A DNA stretch of 42,051 nt from Micromonospora chalcea (GTDB lineage: Bacteria; Actinomycetota; Actinomycetes; Mycobacteriales; Micromonosporaceae), in NCBI RefSeq assembly GCF_002926165.1, contig NZ_MAGP01000138.1, forward strand, positions 1 to 42,051. The letters run 5' to 3'. The notes under the pieces were generated by a model. That model did no database searches. It had not been told where the DNA came from and was given only the letters and a program-made list of their open reading frames with translations. Position numbers and translations under genes: made by a program. Shown here one piece after another: positions 8,147 through 16,347 of this stretch. Position 1 is the first letter of the stretch; the number at the start of each line of letters is the position of its first letter.

Positions 8147-8176
8147 GACGCCCCCGGGATCCGTCCCGGGGGCGTC
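8147..8176. terminator. Bidirectional hairpin terminator
   Basis: Perfect 13-bp arms (GACGCCCCCGGGA at 8147-8159 and its complement at 8164-8176) with a 4-nt loop. It sits between convergent genes ending at 8126 and 8188, so it can serve both strands. Confidence 0.85.
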
Positions 8177-8187
8177 GTCGCGTCTGC

Positions 8188-9180
8188 TCACTCCTCGCCG
8201 AAGTCCCCGAAGTCGTCGCCGCCGCCGTCGAAGGCGTCGTCGAGCATCTCGCCGGCGATCATGCCGCCGGCGACGCCCAGCGCGGCGCCCGCGATGACGC
8301 CGCCCATGCCCGGGCCGCGCCGCCCGTGGCCGGCGTAGCCGTGGTGACCCGGGTAGCCGTGGCCGCCGTGGTGCGGCATGCCGAAGCCCTGGGCGCGCAT
8401 GCTGCCGTAGCGGCCGGTGGTCTCCCGCAGCCAGCCGTCGACGACCTGCACCCAGTCGGTACGGGCGGCGTCGGTGTGCGGGACCGAGTAGCGGCCGATC
8501 ACGTCGTGCCCGGGGCTGAGGAAGCCGCCCCGCTTGTCGCACTCCAGGATCACCTCGACGCCCTGCGGGCTGGTCACGAACGTCAGCTCGACCTCGGTGA
8601 CGGTCTGCGCGTACTGCGGCGCGGCGAAGAACTCGATCTCCTGGTAGAACGGCAGCGTCTGCGGCACGCCGTAGATGTGCCCGCGCTCCAGGTCGGCGTG
8701 CTTGAACCGGAAACCGAGCGCCTGGAACGCCTCCAGGATGCGCTCGTGGACCGGCAGCGGGTGCACCGACACCTGGTCCAGGTCGGACTTGTCGACGGCG
8801 CGGGCCACCGCCAGCTCGGTACGCAGGCCCATGGTCATGCCGTGCAGGCGCTGACCGTAGACGTCGGTGATCGGGGTCTCCCACGGCACCGGCATCTGGA
8901 ACGGGATCGACAGTTGCTGCTTCGGCGCCAGATCGAACGCGCCGCTGACGGGCAGCCGGTGGAACTCCATGACGCCCGCGTACTCGTGGTTGCCGCTCTC
9001 GATCTCGACGCGGGTGACCAGGCCGAGGTTGATCTGCTCGATCCGCGCCGGGCTGTCGCCGCCGACCAGGTTGACGTGACCGTCCAGGGTCAGCCCGGGC
9101 CGGGTGTTCGGGTTGGTGAGCACCGTGTCGACGCTCGGACCGCCCACGCCGAACGCGCTCAACATCTTCTTGAAGACCAT
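8188..9180 (-). CDS. Sporulation protein Spo0M family
   Basis: 330-residue member of the Spo0M (SpoOM) family, an arrestin-like beta-sandwich protein that affects sporulation control in Bacillus; its role in actinomycetes is poorly defined. The ATG at 9180 follows GGGAG with 6-nt spacing. The first 240 residues carry the family pattern, including LTLDGHVNLVGGD, IPFQMPVPWETPIT, LRTELAVARAVDKSDLD, VHPLPVHERILEAF and the C-terminal block ECDKRGGFLSPG. The tail is Gly/His-rich (HHGGHGYPGHHGYAGHGRRG), followed by a Gly/Ala-rich hydrophobic stretch (GMGGVIAGAALGVAGGMIAG) and an acidic end. The tail looks like a lineage-specific extension that could touch membranes or metal. Confidence 0.88.
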   Translation of the reverse strand: MVFKKMLSAFGVGGPSVDTVLTNPNTRPGLTLDGHVNLVGGDSPARIEQINLGLVTRVEIESGNHEYAGVMEFHRLPVSGAFDLAPKQQLSIPFQMPVPWETPITDVYGQRLHGMTMGLRTELAVARAVDKSDLDQVSVHPLPVHERILEAFQALGFRFKHADLERGHIYGVPQTLPFYQEIEFFAAPQYAQTVTEVELTFVTSPQGVEVILECDKRGGFLSPGHDVIGRYSVPHTDAARTDWVQVVDGWLRETTGRYGSMRAQGFGMPHHGGHGYPGHHGYAGHGRRGPGMGGVIAGAALGVAGGMIAGEMLDDAFDGGGDDFGDFGEE

Positions 9181-9280
9181 CGGTCACTCCCGCTGAACTG
9201 CATTCCGACATGGACCGTCGGACGCTTCGTCAGGGCACCCTAAATGCCGCGACTGAGAAGTGGCTGTGAGGCGCACCGGA

Positions 9281-10000
9281 TCACAGGCCCTCCTCCTGGT
9301 GCTCGGTCTCCAGCGTCGGCGGGCTGTCGGCGTCGGGGGTGATACGGATCCGGCTGGTCTTGATCCGGTCGTCGAGTTTCGCGTAGCAGAACTGCGGCAG
9401 GGGTTTGCCGACCGGCACCAGCGCGACCTCCGGGAACTCGTCGCACCGCAGGTCGCTCCAGCGGTTGTCGCTCGTGTACTGGCGGTGGAACAGGGCGAGC
9501 AGCCCGTCCCGGGTGACCACCGTCCGCTCGGCGGTCGCCGTCCACTTGAAGAGCTGGGAGCCCGACGGTGTGGCGACGACCGTGTAGACCACGTCGAGTC
9601 CGGCGTACGTGACTGTGCAGTCGAACGTCGCCGCGTGTTCGCCGGTGAATCCCTTGTTGTCGCAGGAGCTCGTCATCGGCTTCAGCACACCGGCGGAGTC
9701 GAGCACGTTCTGCTCCAGCGTGTGCCGGATGCCCGGATCGGGTCGGCCGTAGAGGAGGTTGGGCTTGGGCCAGGTCGGTTTCGGCGACTCGGGCACCGCC
9801 GGTGACGTCACCGGGCGGCCGAGGCCCTCCCAGTCGTCCTGGTTGACCACGTTGGTGATGAGCTGACCGACGCCGCAGAGACCGCCGCAGACGAGCAGCG
9901 CGGCGAGCACGCCGAGCAGGATCTTCCGCCTGCCGGGTCTCGCCTGCTGCGGGCCTGCCGGCTGGGCTGGCGCCTCGGCGTACTGACGATCACCGTCCAT
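9281..10000 (-). CDS. Single-pass membrane protein with DUF4333-like region
   Basis: 239 residues from the ATG at 10000, chosen because GGGGGAG lies about 5 nt before it; an ATG at 10021 in frame has no ribosome site. Residues 1-25 are Pro/Gln/Ala-rich and cytoplasmic. A TM helix (about 26-45, ILLGVLAALLVCGGLCGVG) anchors an external region. That region contains SCDNKGFTGEHAATFDCTV, matching the spaced-cysteine Cys-Gly-Cys pattern of DUF4333, and a second Cys pair (RCDEFPEV, LPQFCYAK). Two disulfides are plausible. Function unknown. Its start lies close to the end of the DeoR gene on the same strand. Confidence 0.7.
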   Translation of the reverse strand: MDGDRQYAEAPAQPAGPQQARPGRRKILLGVLAALLVCGGLCGVGQLITNVVNQDDWEGLGRPVTSPAVPESPKPTWPKPNLLYGRPDPGIRHTLEQNVLDSAGVLKPMTSSCDNKGFTGEHAATFDCTVTYAGLDVVYTVVATPSGSQLFKWTATAERTVVTRDGLLALFHRQYTSDNRWSDLRCDEFPEVALVPVGKPLPQFCYAKLDDRIKTSRIRITPDADSPPTLETEHQEEGL

Positions 10001-10057
10001 GTTGTCTCCCCCGTCGGTCATGGCGAGGGCAGAGGGTAGCCGACGGCGGGCCGGCTG

Positions 10058-10834
10058 TCAGTCCGCCCGGACCACCACCAGTTCGCCGACCTGCTCGCCG
10101 AGTTGGCGTCGGGCCTCCGGCAACAGGCCGCTGTCGGTGATCAGCATGTCGGCCTCCTCCAGCGGCGCGATGGTGGCGATGCCGATCGTCTCCCACTTGG
10201 TGTGGTCGGCCAGCACCACCAGCCGCCGGGCGGAACCGATCAGCCGCCGGTTCACCGCCGCCTCCAGCAGGTTCGGCGTGGTGAACCCGGTACGCGGGCT
10301 CATCCCGTGCACGCCGAGGAAGAGCAGGTCGACGTTGAGCGCGGCTATCGCCGCCTCGGCGACCGGGCCGGTCAGCGCGTCCGACGGGGTACGGATGCCG
10401 CCGGTCAGCACGACTGTCTGATCGGCGCGGGGGTTCTGGTAGAGCGCGTCGGCCACCGGGATCGAGTTGGTGACCACAGTGATCCCGCGTACCTCGGCCA
10501 GCCGCGCGGCCAGCGCGGCGGTGGTGGTGCCGGCGGACAGCGCCACCGCCATCCCCGGCTCGACCAGGCCGGCGGCCCGCTCCACGATGGCCCGTTTCTC
10601 GGCCTGCTGCCGGACCGACTTGGCGGCGAAGCCGGGCTCCTCGGTGGAGCCGGGACCGGCGAGCGTCGCGCCGCCGTGCACCTTGTCGATCAGGCCGCGT
10701 TCGGCCAGCACCTCCAGGTCGCGGCGGATCGTCATATCGGACACCCCGAAGCGGCTAACCAGGTGACTGACCCGGACGCCGCCACTCTGGCGGATCAACT
10801 CCAGGATGGCGCTCTGCCGTTGCTGGGCGAGCAT
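10058..10834 (-). CDS. DeoR-family sugar-operon repressor
   Basis: 258-residue transcription factor; the ATG at 10834 follows GGAGG with 5-nt spacing. The N-terminal DeoR HTH (about 1-57) is canonical: RVSHLVSRFGVSDMTIRRDLEVLAERG, then VHGGA. The C-terminal sugar-phosphate sensor domain has SAGTTTAALA, VTNSIPVADAL and VLADHTKW. DeoR repressors usually respond to a phosphorylated sugar. It lies 35 bp downstream of the beta-galactosidase on the same strand, so the two are probably one transcript. It likely controls that gene and the divergent ABC/alpha-galactosidase operon. Confidence 0.93.
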   Translation of the reverse strand: MLAQQRQSAILELIRQSGGVRVSHLVSRFGVSDMTIRRDLEVLAERGLIDKVHGGATLAGPGSTEEPGFAAKSVRQQAEKRAIVERAAGLVEPGMAVALSAGTTTAALAARLAEVRGITVVTNSIPVADALYQNPRADQTVVLTGGIRTPSDALTGPVAEAAIAALNVDLLFLGVHGMSPRTGFTTPNLLEAAVNRRLIGSARRLVVLADHTKWETIGIATIAPLEEADMLITDSGLLPEARRQLGEQVGELVVVRAD

Positions 10835-10869
10835 GTGGACCTCCATCGGCGCGAACGGCAGGGTTGCGG

Positions 10870-12879
10870 TCAGGCGCTCACGGGCGCCGGCGCGGGCTCC
10901 TCGCGGACCACCGCCACCTCCCCCGCCGGCACCTCCAGCTCGCCGTCGCAGCGGGCGCCGCCGAGCAGCTCGACGCCGGTGACCGGCAACCGTACCGGCT
11001 CGGTGGTGTGGTTGATCAGGAACAGCCAGCTCCGGTCCTCCGCGCGGCGGCGGACCACCTCCACCCCGGTCGGCGCGCTCACCGGCGGCCGGACGCCGGC
11101 CTCGGCCAGCAACCGGGCCACCAGCCGGTCGGTGGCCTCGTCGTCGAGCCGGGTGCCGACGTACCAGGCCGCGCCCGCGCCGACGGCGTTGCGGGTCAGC
11201 GCCGGCACGCCGGGCAGGGGCCCGTCGGCGTACTCGGCCAGCACCTCCGCGCCGTCGGCGTGCAGCCACTCGGTCCACACGTCGGCGCGGGCGCCGTCGT
11301 CGAGGCGTACCGTCTCGCCGGCCCGCAGCGGGAAGAACTCCTCGACGTGTACGCCGAGCAGGTCGCGGTACGCGCCGGGGTAGCCGCCGAGCCGGATGTG
11401 GTCGTGCTCGTCGACGATGCCGCTGAAGTAGGTGACCACAGCGGTGCCGCCGGCCTCCACGAACCGGCGCAGCGCGTCGGCGTCGGCGTCGCGGACGAGG
11501 TAGAGCGTGGGCACCACGACGAGCCGGTAGCGGGACAGGTCGGCCGAGGGGTGCACCACGTCGGCGGTGATCCCGGCCCGCCAGAGCGCGGCGTGCAGCG
11601 CGGACAACCGGTCGGTGTAGGTGACGTCGACGCTCGGGTGGGAGTCGAGTTCGGCGCCCCACCACGCCTCGTAGTCGAAGAGGATGGCCACGTCGGCGTC
11701 GACACGGCTGCCGCGTACCTCGGCGAGCGCGCGCAGGTCGGCGCCGAGCCGGCAGACCTCGCGGAACACCTTGGTGTCCGGGCCGGCGTGCGGCACCAGC
11801 GCGGAGTGGAACTTCTCCGCGCCGGCCCGGGAGGCCCGCCACTGGAAGAACAGCACGCCGTCGGCGCCGCGCGCGACGTGGGCGAGGCTGTTGCGGCGCA
11901 TCTGACCGGGTGTCTTGGCCACGTTGCGGGGCTGCCAGTTGACGGCGCTGGTGGAGTGCTCCATCAGCAGCCAGGGCGCGCCGCCCGCCACGCCCCGGGT
12001 GTGGTCGGCCGCGAGCGCCAGGTTGACCTGTGGCTGCGGGTCGGCGGCGGTGAGGTAGTGGTCGTTGGCGACCACGTCCACGTCGGCGGCCCAGGAGTGG
12101 TAGTCCAGGTACTTGATGCCGGTGCCGATCATGAAGTTCGTGGTGACCGGCTGCGGGACGAGCCGGTTCAGCAGTTCCCGCTCGGCGCGCAGCTGGGCGC
12201 GCTGCTCGTCGGAGGAGAACCGCAGGAAGTCCAGCTGCTGGGTCGGGTTGGCGAACGTCGGCGCGGTACGCGGCGGGTTGATCTCGGCCCAGTCGTGGTA
12301 GCGCTGGCTCCAGAACGCGGTGCCCCAGGCGGCGTTGAGCGAGTCCAGGTCGCCGTAGCGCTCGCGCAGCCAGCCGCGGAACGCCTCGGCGCTGACGTCG
12401 CAGTAGCAGTGCACGTTGTGGCAGCCGAGTTCGTTGGAGACGTGCCAGAGCACGACGGCGGGGTGGCGCCCGTACCGCCGGGCGACCGCCTCGACCAGGG
12501 CGAGCGAGTGGTCCCGGAACACCGGCGAGCTGGGGCAGTACGCCTGCCGGCCGCCGGGCCAGAGCACCGTGCCGTCGGCGCGGCGGGGCAGCGTCTCCGG
12601 GTGCCGGTGCGCCAGCCACGGTGGCGGGCTGGCGGTGGCGGTGGCCAGGTCGACGCTGATGCCGCCGTCGTGCAGCAGGTCGATCGCCCGGTCCAGCCAG
12701 TCGAAGACGTACCGACCGGGGGTGGGCTCCAGCAGGGCCCAGGAGAAGATGCCGACCGAGACCAGATTGACCCCGGCCCGTCGCATGAGTTCGACGTCCT
12801 CGGTCCACGTCTGCTCGGGCCACTGCTCCGGGTTGTAGTCAGCGCCGTACCAGATGCCCTCGCCGTGCCAGTTCCGCAT
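10870..12879 (-). CDS. Beta-galactosidase, GH42
   Basis: 669-residue GH42 enzyme hydrolysing terminal beta-galactosides. The start MRNWHGEGIWYGADYNPEQWP is typical of the family, so I place it at ATG 12879; the frame is open to 12945. Catalytic residues visible by family motif are Glu150 in HVSNELGC (acid/base) and Glu307 in LLMEHSTSAVNWQ (nucleophile). The trimerisation domain (about 395-610) and a C-terminal beta domain follow. No signal peptide, so it acts inside the cell on imported sugars. There is no good ribosome site; TTGACT/CAACCT spaced 18 bp and ending 8 nt before the ATG allows a near-leaderless transcript. It is followed by the DeoR gene and divergent from the importer. Confidence 0.95.
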   Translation of the reverse strand: MRNWHGEGIWYGADYNPEQWPEQTWTEDVELMRRAGVNLVSVGIFSWALLEPTPGRYVFDWLDRAIDLLHDGGISVDLATATASPPPWLAHRHPETLPRRADGTVLWPGGRQAYCPSSPVFRDHSLALVEAVARRYGRHPAVVLWHVSNELGCHNVHCYCDVSAEAFRGWLRERYGDLDSLNAAWGTAFWSQRYHDWAEINPPRTAPTFANPTQQLDFLRFSSDEQRAQLRAERELLNRLVPQPVTTNFMIGTGIKYLDYHSWAADVDVVANDHYLTAADPQPQVNLALAADHTRGVAGGAPWLLMEHSTSAVNWQPRNVAKTPGQMRRNSLAHVARGADGVLFFQWRASRAGAEKFHSALVPHAGPDTKVFREVCRLGADLRALAEVRGSRVDADVAILFDYEAWWGAELDSHPSVDVTYTDRLSALHAALWRAGITADVVHPSADLSRYRLVVVPTLYLVRDADADALRRFVEAGGTAVVTYFSGIVDEHDHIRLGGYPGAYRDLLGVHVEEFFPLRAGETVRLDDGARADVWTEWLHADGAEVLAEYADGPLPGVPALTRNAVGAGAAWYVGTRLDDEATDRLVARLLAEAGVRPPVSAPTGVEVVRRRAEDRSWLFLINHTTEPVRLPVTGVELLGGARCDGELEVPAGEVAVVREEPAPAPVSA

Positions 12880-12914
12880 GACAGCAGAGGTTGCCCCCCG
12901 AACAGCACCCAAGT

Positions 12915-12946
12915 CAACACTTTCCAACATCGACTGAAGTTCCAAC
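12915..12946. promoter_or_regulatory. Candidate DeoR operator (direct repeats)
   Basis: TTCCAAC occurs at 12922-12928 and 12940-12946, 18 bp apart, with a partial third copy TCAACA just before. The pair lies between the beta-galactosidase start and the importer promoter, where a shared repressor would bind. Confidence 0.4.
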
Positions 12947-13000
12947 GTTTACCGGCTCTTTGCCCCGCCTAACCGCCGACGGCGTCGCCTTTTTGCCCTC

Positions 13001-13028
13001 TTGACAGCGCCGCGCCAAGGGGTAGCTT
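13001..13028 (+). promoter_or_regulatory. Promoter of the importer/alpha-galactosidase operon
   Basis: TTGACA at 13001-13006, a 16-bp spacer and TAGCTT at 13023-13028 form a near-consensus housekeeping promoter. The predicted start near 13035 leaves a leader of about 125 nt before the ATG at 13159. The rest of the 12880-13158 gap holds only this promoter and the direct repeats. Confidence 0.65.
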
Positions 13029-13158
13029 CAAGCGCCACCGGCTGTTTGTGTTCGGACGTGTGGATTCTCGGTGGATCTACCGCGACCGACACGACACCGC
13101 TCACCGCCAACGATCACGGTCCATGAGCGCAGCGCACCTCTTCCACGCAGGAGGCACC

Positions 13159-14490
13159 ATGTCCCGTCCCCGCTCGCAAGCCGAATACCTCGCCCGGCTC
13201 GTACCCCCGTCCGTCGCCGGCCTGAACCGGCGCTCGCTGCTCGCCGGCGCGGCCGGCGCGGGAGCGCTGCTCGGCACCGGCCTGCTCGCCGGCTGCGGCG
13301 ACTCCGACTCCGGATCCGGCGGTGACGCCAAGAGCGTCTCGGTCGGCTCGAACCAGTCGGACCCGAAGCCCAAGGACGTCGTCGCGAAGGTGATGGACGG
13401 CTTCAAGACGTCCTCCGGGGTGACGGTCAACATCAACACGGTCGACCACAACACGTTCCAGGAGAACATCAACAACTACCTGCAGGGCAAGCCGGACGAC
13501 GTGTTCACCTGGTTCGCCGGCTACCGGATGCGGTTCTTCGCCGCAAAGGGCCTGGCCGGTGACCTCAGCGACGTGTGGGGCAAGCTCGACGGCTACTCCG
13601 ACGCGTTCAAGAAGGCGTCCACCGGCGACGACGGCAAGCAGTACTTCGTGCCCGCGTCGTACTACCCGTGGGCCGTCTTCTACCGCAAGTCGGTGTGGCA
13701 GCAGCGCGGCTACGAGGTGCCCAAGACGCTGGACGACCTGAACACGCTCGGCGCGCAGATGAAGAAGGATGGGCTGAACCCGATCGCGTTCGCCGACAAG
13801 GACGGCTGGCCGGCGATGGGCACGTTCGACATCCTCAACCTGCGGATCAACGGCTACCAGTTCCACATCGACCTGATGGCCGGCAAGGAGGCGTGGACCT
13901 CCGACAAGGTGAAGAAGGTCTTCGACACCTGGGCCGGGCTGCTCCCCCTGCACCAGCCGGACTCGCTCGGCCGCACCTGGCAGGAGGCCGCGCAGTCGCT
14001 GCAGCAGAAGAAGAGCGGCATGTACCTGCTCGGCCTGTTCGTCGGCCAGCAGTTCAGCGGCGCCGACCTGGAGGACCTGGACTTCTTCACGTTCCCCGAG
14101 ATCGACTCCACCATCGGCGCGAAGGCCCTGGACGCCCCGATCGACGGCTACATGATGGCCCGCAAGCCGAAGTCCAAGGACGCCGCGCAGAAGCTGCTGA
14201 CGTACCTGGGCTCGAAGGAGGCAGCGGACATCACGGTGAAGAACGACCCGAGCACGCTCGTCGCCAACAGCGGCGCGGACACCGGTGCCTACACCGCGCT
14301 GCAGAAGAAGGCCGCCGAGCTGGTCGGCTCCGCCACCGAGATCGCCCAGTTCCTCGACCGCGACACCCGGCCGGACTTCGCCTCCACCGTGATGATCCCG
14401 GCGTTGCAGCAGTTCATCAAGGACCCGAAGGACATCGGCGGGCTGCTCACCAGCATCGAGAACCAGAAGAAGTCGATCTTCACCAGCTGA
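13159..14490 (+). CDS. ABC sugar transporter, substrate-binding lipoprotein
   Basis: 443-residue family 1 extracellular solute-binding protein of a carbohydrate (CUT1-type) importer. ATG at 13159 follows AGGAGG at 13149-13154; the frame is open to 13048 but without a site. The N terminus is long, then LNRRSLLAGAAGAGALLGTGLLAGC gives a lipoprotein signal with lipobox LLAGC and a twin-Arg-like NRRS. Mature protein shows DVFTWFAGYRMRFFAAKG, DGKQYFVPASYYPWAVFYRK and a typical C-terminal helix region. It is first in an operon of binding protein, two permeases and alpha-galactosidase. The substrate is therefore probably an alpha-galactoside; specificity cannot be read directly. Confidence 0.92.
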   Translation: MSRPRSQAEYLARLVPPSVAGLNRRSLLAGAAGAGALLGTGLLAGCGDSDSGSGGDAKSVSVGSNQSDPKPKDVVAKVMDGFKTSSGVTVNINTVDHNTFQENINNYLQGKPDDVFTWFAGYRMRFFAAKGLAGDLSDVWGKLDGYSDAFKKASTGDDGKQYFVPASYYPWAVFYRKSVWQQRGYEVPKTLDDLNTLGAQMKKDGLNPIAFADKDGWPAMGTFDILNLRINGYQFHIDLMAGKEAWTSDKVKKVFDTWAGLLPLHQPDSLGRTWQEAAQSLQQKKSGMYLLGLFVGQQFSGADLEDLDFFTFPEIDSTIGAKALDAPIDGYMMARKPKSKDAAQKLLTYLGSKEAADITVKNDPSTLVANSGADTGAYTALQKKAAELVGSATEIAQFLDRDTRPDFASTVMIPALQQFIKDPKDIGGLLTSIENQKKSIFTS

Positions 14491-14512
14491 CGGCGGAAGG
14501 GGGAAGGACATC

Positions 14513-15469
14513 ATGTCCGACCTGCCCCTGATCCAAGCGGATCGCGCCGTGCCGCCGCCGGCCGCGACCACCAGCAACGGTGGTCGCGGTCGCCGGCTAC
14601 GGCTCCTGTCCCGCACCGACCGCGTGGTCATCACGCTCATGGTGCTGGTACCCCTGCTGCTCGTCGCCGGCCTGGTCTGGCTGCCCGCGGTGGCGACGGT
14701 GCTGCTCTCCGGCACGAACTGGGACGGCATCGGCCCGGTCTCCGAGATCGAGTGGGTCGGCCTCAAGAACTACGACGACGTGGTGAACATCTACCCGCCG
14801 TTCGTCCCCGCGGTGCAGAACAACCTGCTCTGGCTGGCCGCGCTGTTCGTGGTGGCCACCCCGTTCGGCATGTTCCTCGCCGTGCTGCTGGACAAGGAGA
14901 TTCGCGGCAGCCGCTTCTACCAGACCGCGCTCTACCTGCCGGTGGTGCTGTCGCTGGCGCTCATCGGCTTCGTCTGGCAGCTCATCTACAGCCGCGACCA
15001 GGGGCTGCTCAACGGCGTGTTCGGCGGCGAGACCGACTGGTACGGCGACCCGAACGTCAACATCTGGGCCGTGCTGGTCGCGGCCGGCTGGCGGCACGTC
15101 GGCTACATCATGCTGCTCTACCTGGCCGGCCTCAAGGGCGTCGACCCGTCCCTGCGGGAGGCCGCCGCGGTCGACGGCTCCTCGGAGACCAGCACGTTCT
15201 TCCGGGTCGTCTTCCCGGTGATGCGCCCCATCAACATCATCGTGCTGGTGGTGACGGTGATCGAGTCGCTGCGCGCGTTCGACCTGGTCTGGGTCATCAA
15301 CAAGGGCCGCAACGGGCTGGAGCTGATCTCCGCGCTGGTCACCCAGAACGTGGTCGGCGAGGCCAGCCGGATCGGCTTCGGCTCCGCGCTGGCGACGATC
15401 ATGCTGGCCGTCTCGCTCGTCTTCATCACCATCTACCTCTGGACCGTGATGCGGGAGGACAAGCGATGA
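14513..15469 (+). CDS. ABC sugar transporter permease (MalF type)
   Basis: 318-residue inner-membrane permease with six predicted helices. The first is MVLVPLLLVAGLVWLPAVATVLL and a large loop follows it, as in MalF-like CUT1 permeases. The EAA loop that docks the ATPase is LREAAAVDGSSETSTFFRVVFPVMRP. ATG at 14513 lies 22 bp after the binding-protein stop with GGGGGAAGG upstream. Its stop overlaps the start of the next permease (ATGA). No ATPase gene is in the cluster, so a shared MsiK-type ATPase encoded elsewhere is expected, as known in Streptomyces. Confidence 0.95.
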   Translation: MSDLPLIQADRAVPPPAATTSNGGRGRRLRLLSRTDRVVITLMVLVPLLLVAGLVWLPAVATVLLSGTNWDGIGPVSEIEWVGLKNYDDVVNIYPPFVPAVQNNLLWLAALFVVATPFGMFLAVLLDKEIRGSRFYQTALYLPVVLSLALIGFVWQLIYSRDQGLLNGVFGGETDWYGDPNVNIWAVLVAAGWRHVGYIMLLYLAGLKGVDPSLREAAAVDGSSETSTFFRVVFPVMRPINIIVLVVTVIESLRAFDLVWVINKGRNGLELISALVTQNVVGEASRIGFGSALATIMLAVSLVFITIYLWTVMREDKR

Positions 15470-16347
15470 CCGCCGTCTCCGCCGGCCGCCGCCGACCCGT
15501 GCGGCCCGCCCGGGTCGTCCTGCACCTCTTCCTGGGTACGGTCGCAGTGGGCTGGCTGTTCCCGATCCTGTGGGCCGTGCTCACCTCGTTCCGCTCCTAC
15601 GAGTACACCGCCGCCAACGGCTACGTGTCGCTCGGCGGCTGGACCGTCGACAACTACGTCACCGCCTGGCGCACCGCCGAGTTCGGCAAGCACTTCCTCA
15701 ACTCGGCGTACATCACGGTCCCGGCGGTGCTGCTCACGCTCTTCCTCGCCTCGTGCGTGGCGTTCGTGATCGCCCGGTTCAGCTGGAAGCTCAACATCGC
15801 GCTGCTCGGCCTGTTCACCGCGGCGAACCTGCTGCCGCAGCAGGCCCTGCTCATCCCGCTGTTCCGGATGTTCACCGAGATCCCGCTGCCGGCCTGGATG
15901 AGCGACTCGGAGCTGCTGTACGACAGCTACTGGGGACTGATCCTGGTCAACGTTGCGTTCCAGTGCGGCTTCTGCGTGTTCGTGCTCAGCAACTACATGA
16001 AGGCGCTGCCGCACGAGCTGTACGAGGCGGCGATGGTCGACGGGGCGAACGTGTGGCGGCAGTACTGGCAGGTGACGATGCCGCTGTGCCGGCCGGCGCT
16101 CGCCGCGCTCGCCACGCTCGAGGTCACCTGGATCTACAACGAGTTCTTCTGGGCCACAGTGCTCATGCGGACCGGCGACAAGTTCCCGGTCACCAGCTCG
16201 CTGAACAACCTGCGCGGCGAGTTCTTCACCGACAACAACCTGGTCTCGGCCGGCTCGGTGCTGGTCGCGATCCCCACCCTGGTGATCTTCTTCCTGCTGC
16301 AGAAGCAGTTCGTCCGGGGTCTGACGCTGGGAGCCTCCAAGGGATGA
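15466..16347 (+). CDS. ABC sugar transporter permease (MalG type)
   Basis: 293-residue second permease. Its ATG at 15466 overlaps the previous stop (ATGA), so I reject the longer in-frame opening at 14752. Six helices are predicted, starting with LHLFLGTVAVGWLFPILWAVLTSF. The EAA loop is YEAAMVDGANVWRQYWQVTMPLCRP, and the C terminus KQFVRGLTLGASKG is the usual MalG-type ending. Its stop overlaps the alpha-galactosidase ATG in the same ATGA manner, showing tight translational coupling of transport and hydrolysis. Confidence 0.95.
   Translation: MTAVSAGRRRPVRPARVVLHLFLGTVAVGWLFPILWAVLTSFRSYEYTAANGYVSLGGWTVDNYVTAWRTAEFGKHFLNSAYITVPAVLLTLFLASCVAFVIARFSWKLNIALLGLFTAANLLPQQALLIPLFRMFTEIPLPAWMSDSELLYDSYWGLILVNVAFQCGFCVFVLSNYMKALPHELYEAAMVDGANVWRQYWQVTMPLCRPALAALATLEVTWIYNEFFWATVLMRTGDKFPVTSSLNNLRGEFFTDNNLVSAGSVLVAIPTLVIFFLLQKQFVRGLTLGASKG

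Noticed and set aside
10058..12823. 921-codon minus-strand ORF
   Set aside because: The upstream two thirds is Arg/Ala/Pro-rich out-of-frame translation of the GH42 gene; only the DeoR part from 10834 is real.
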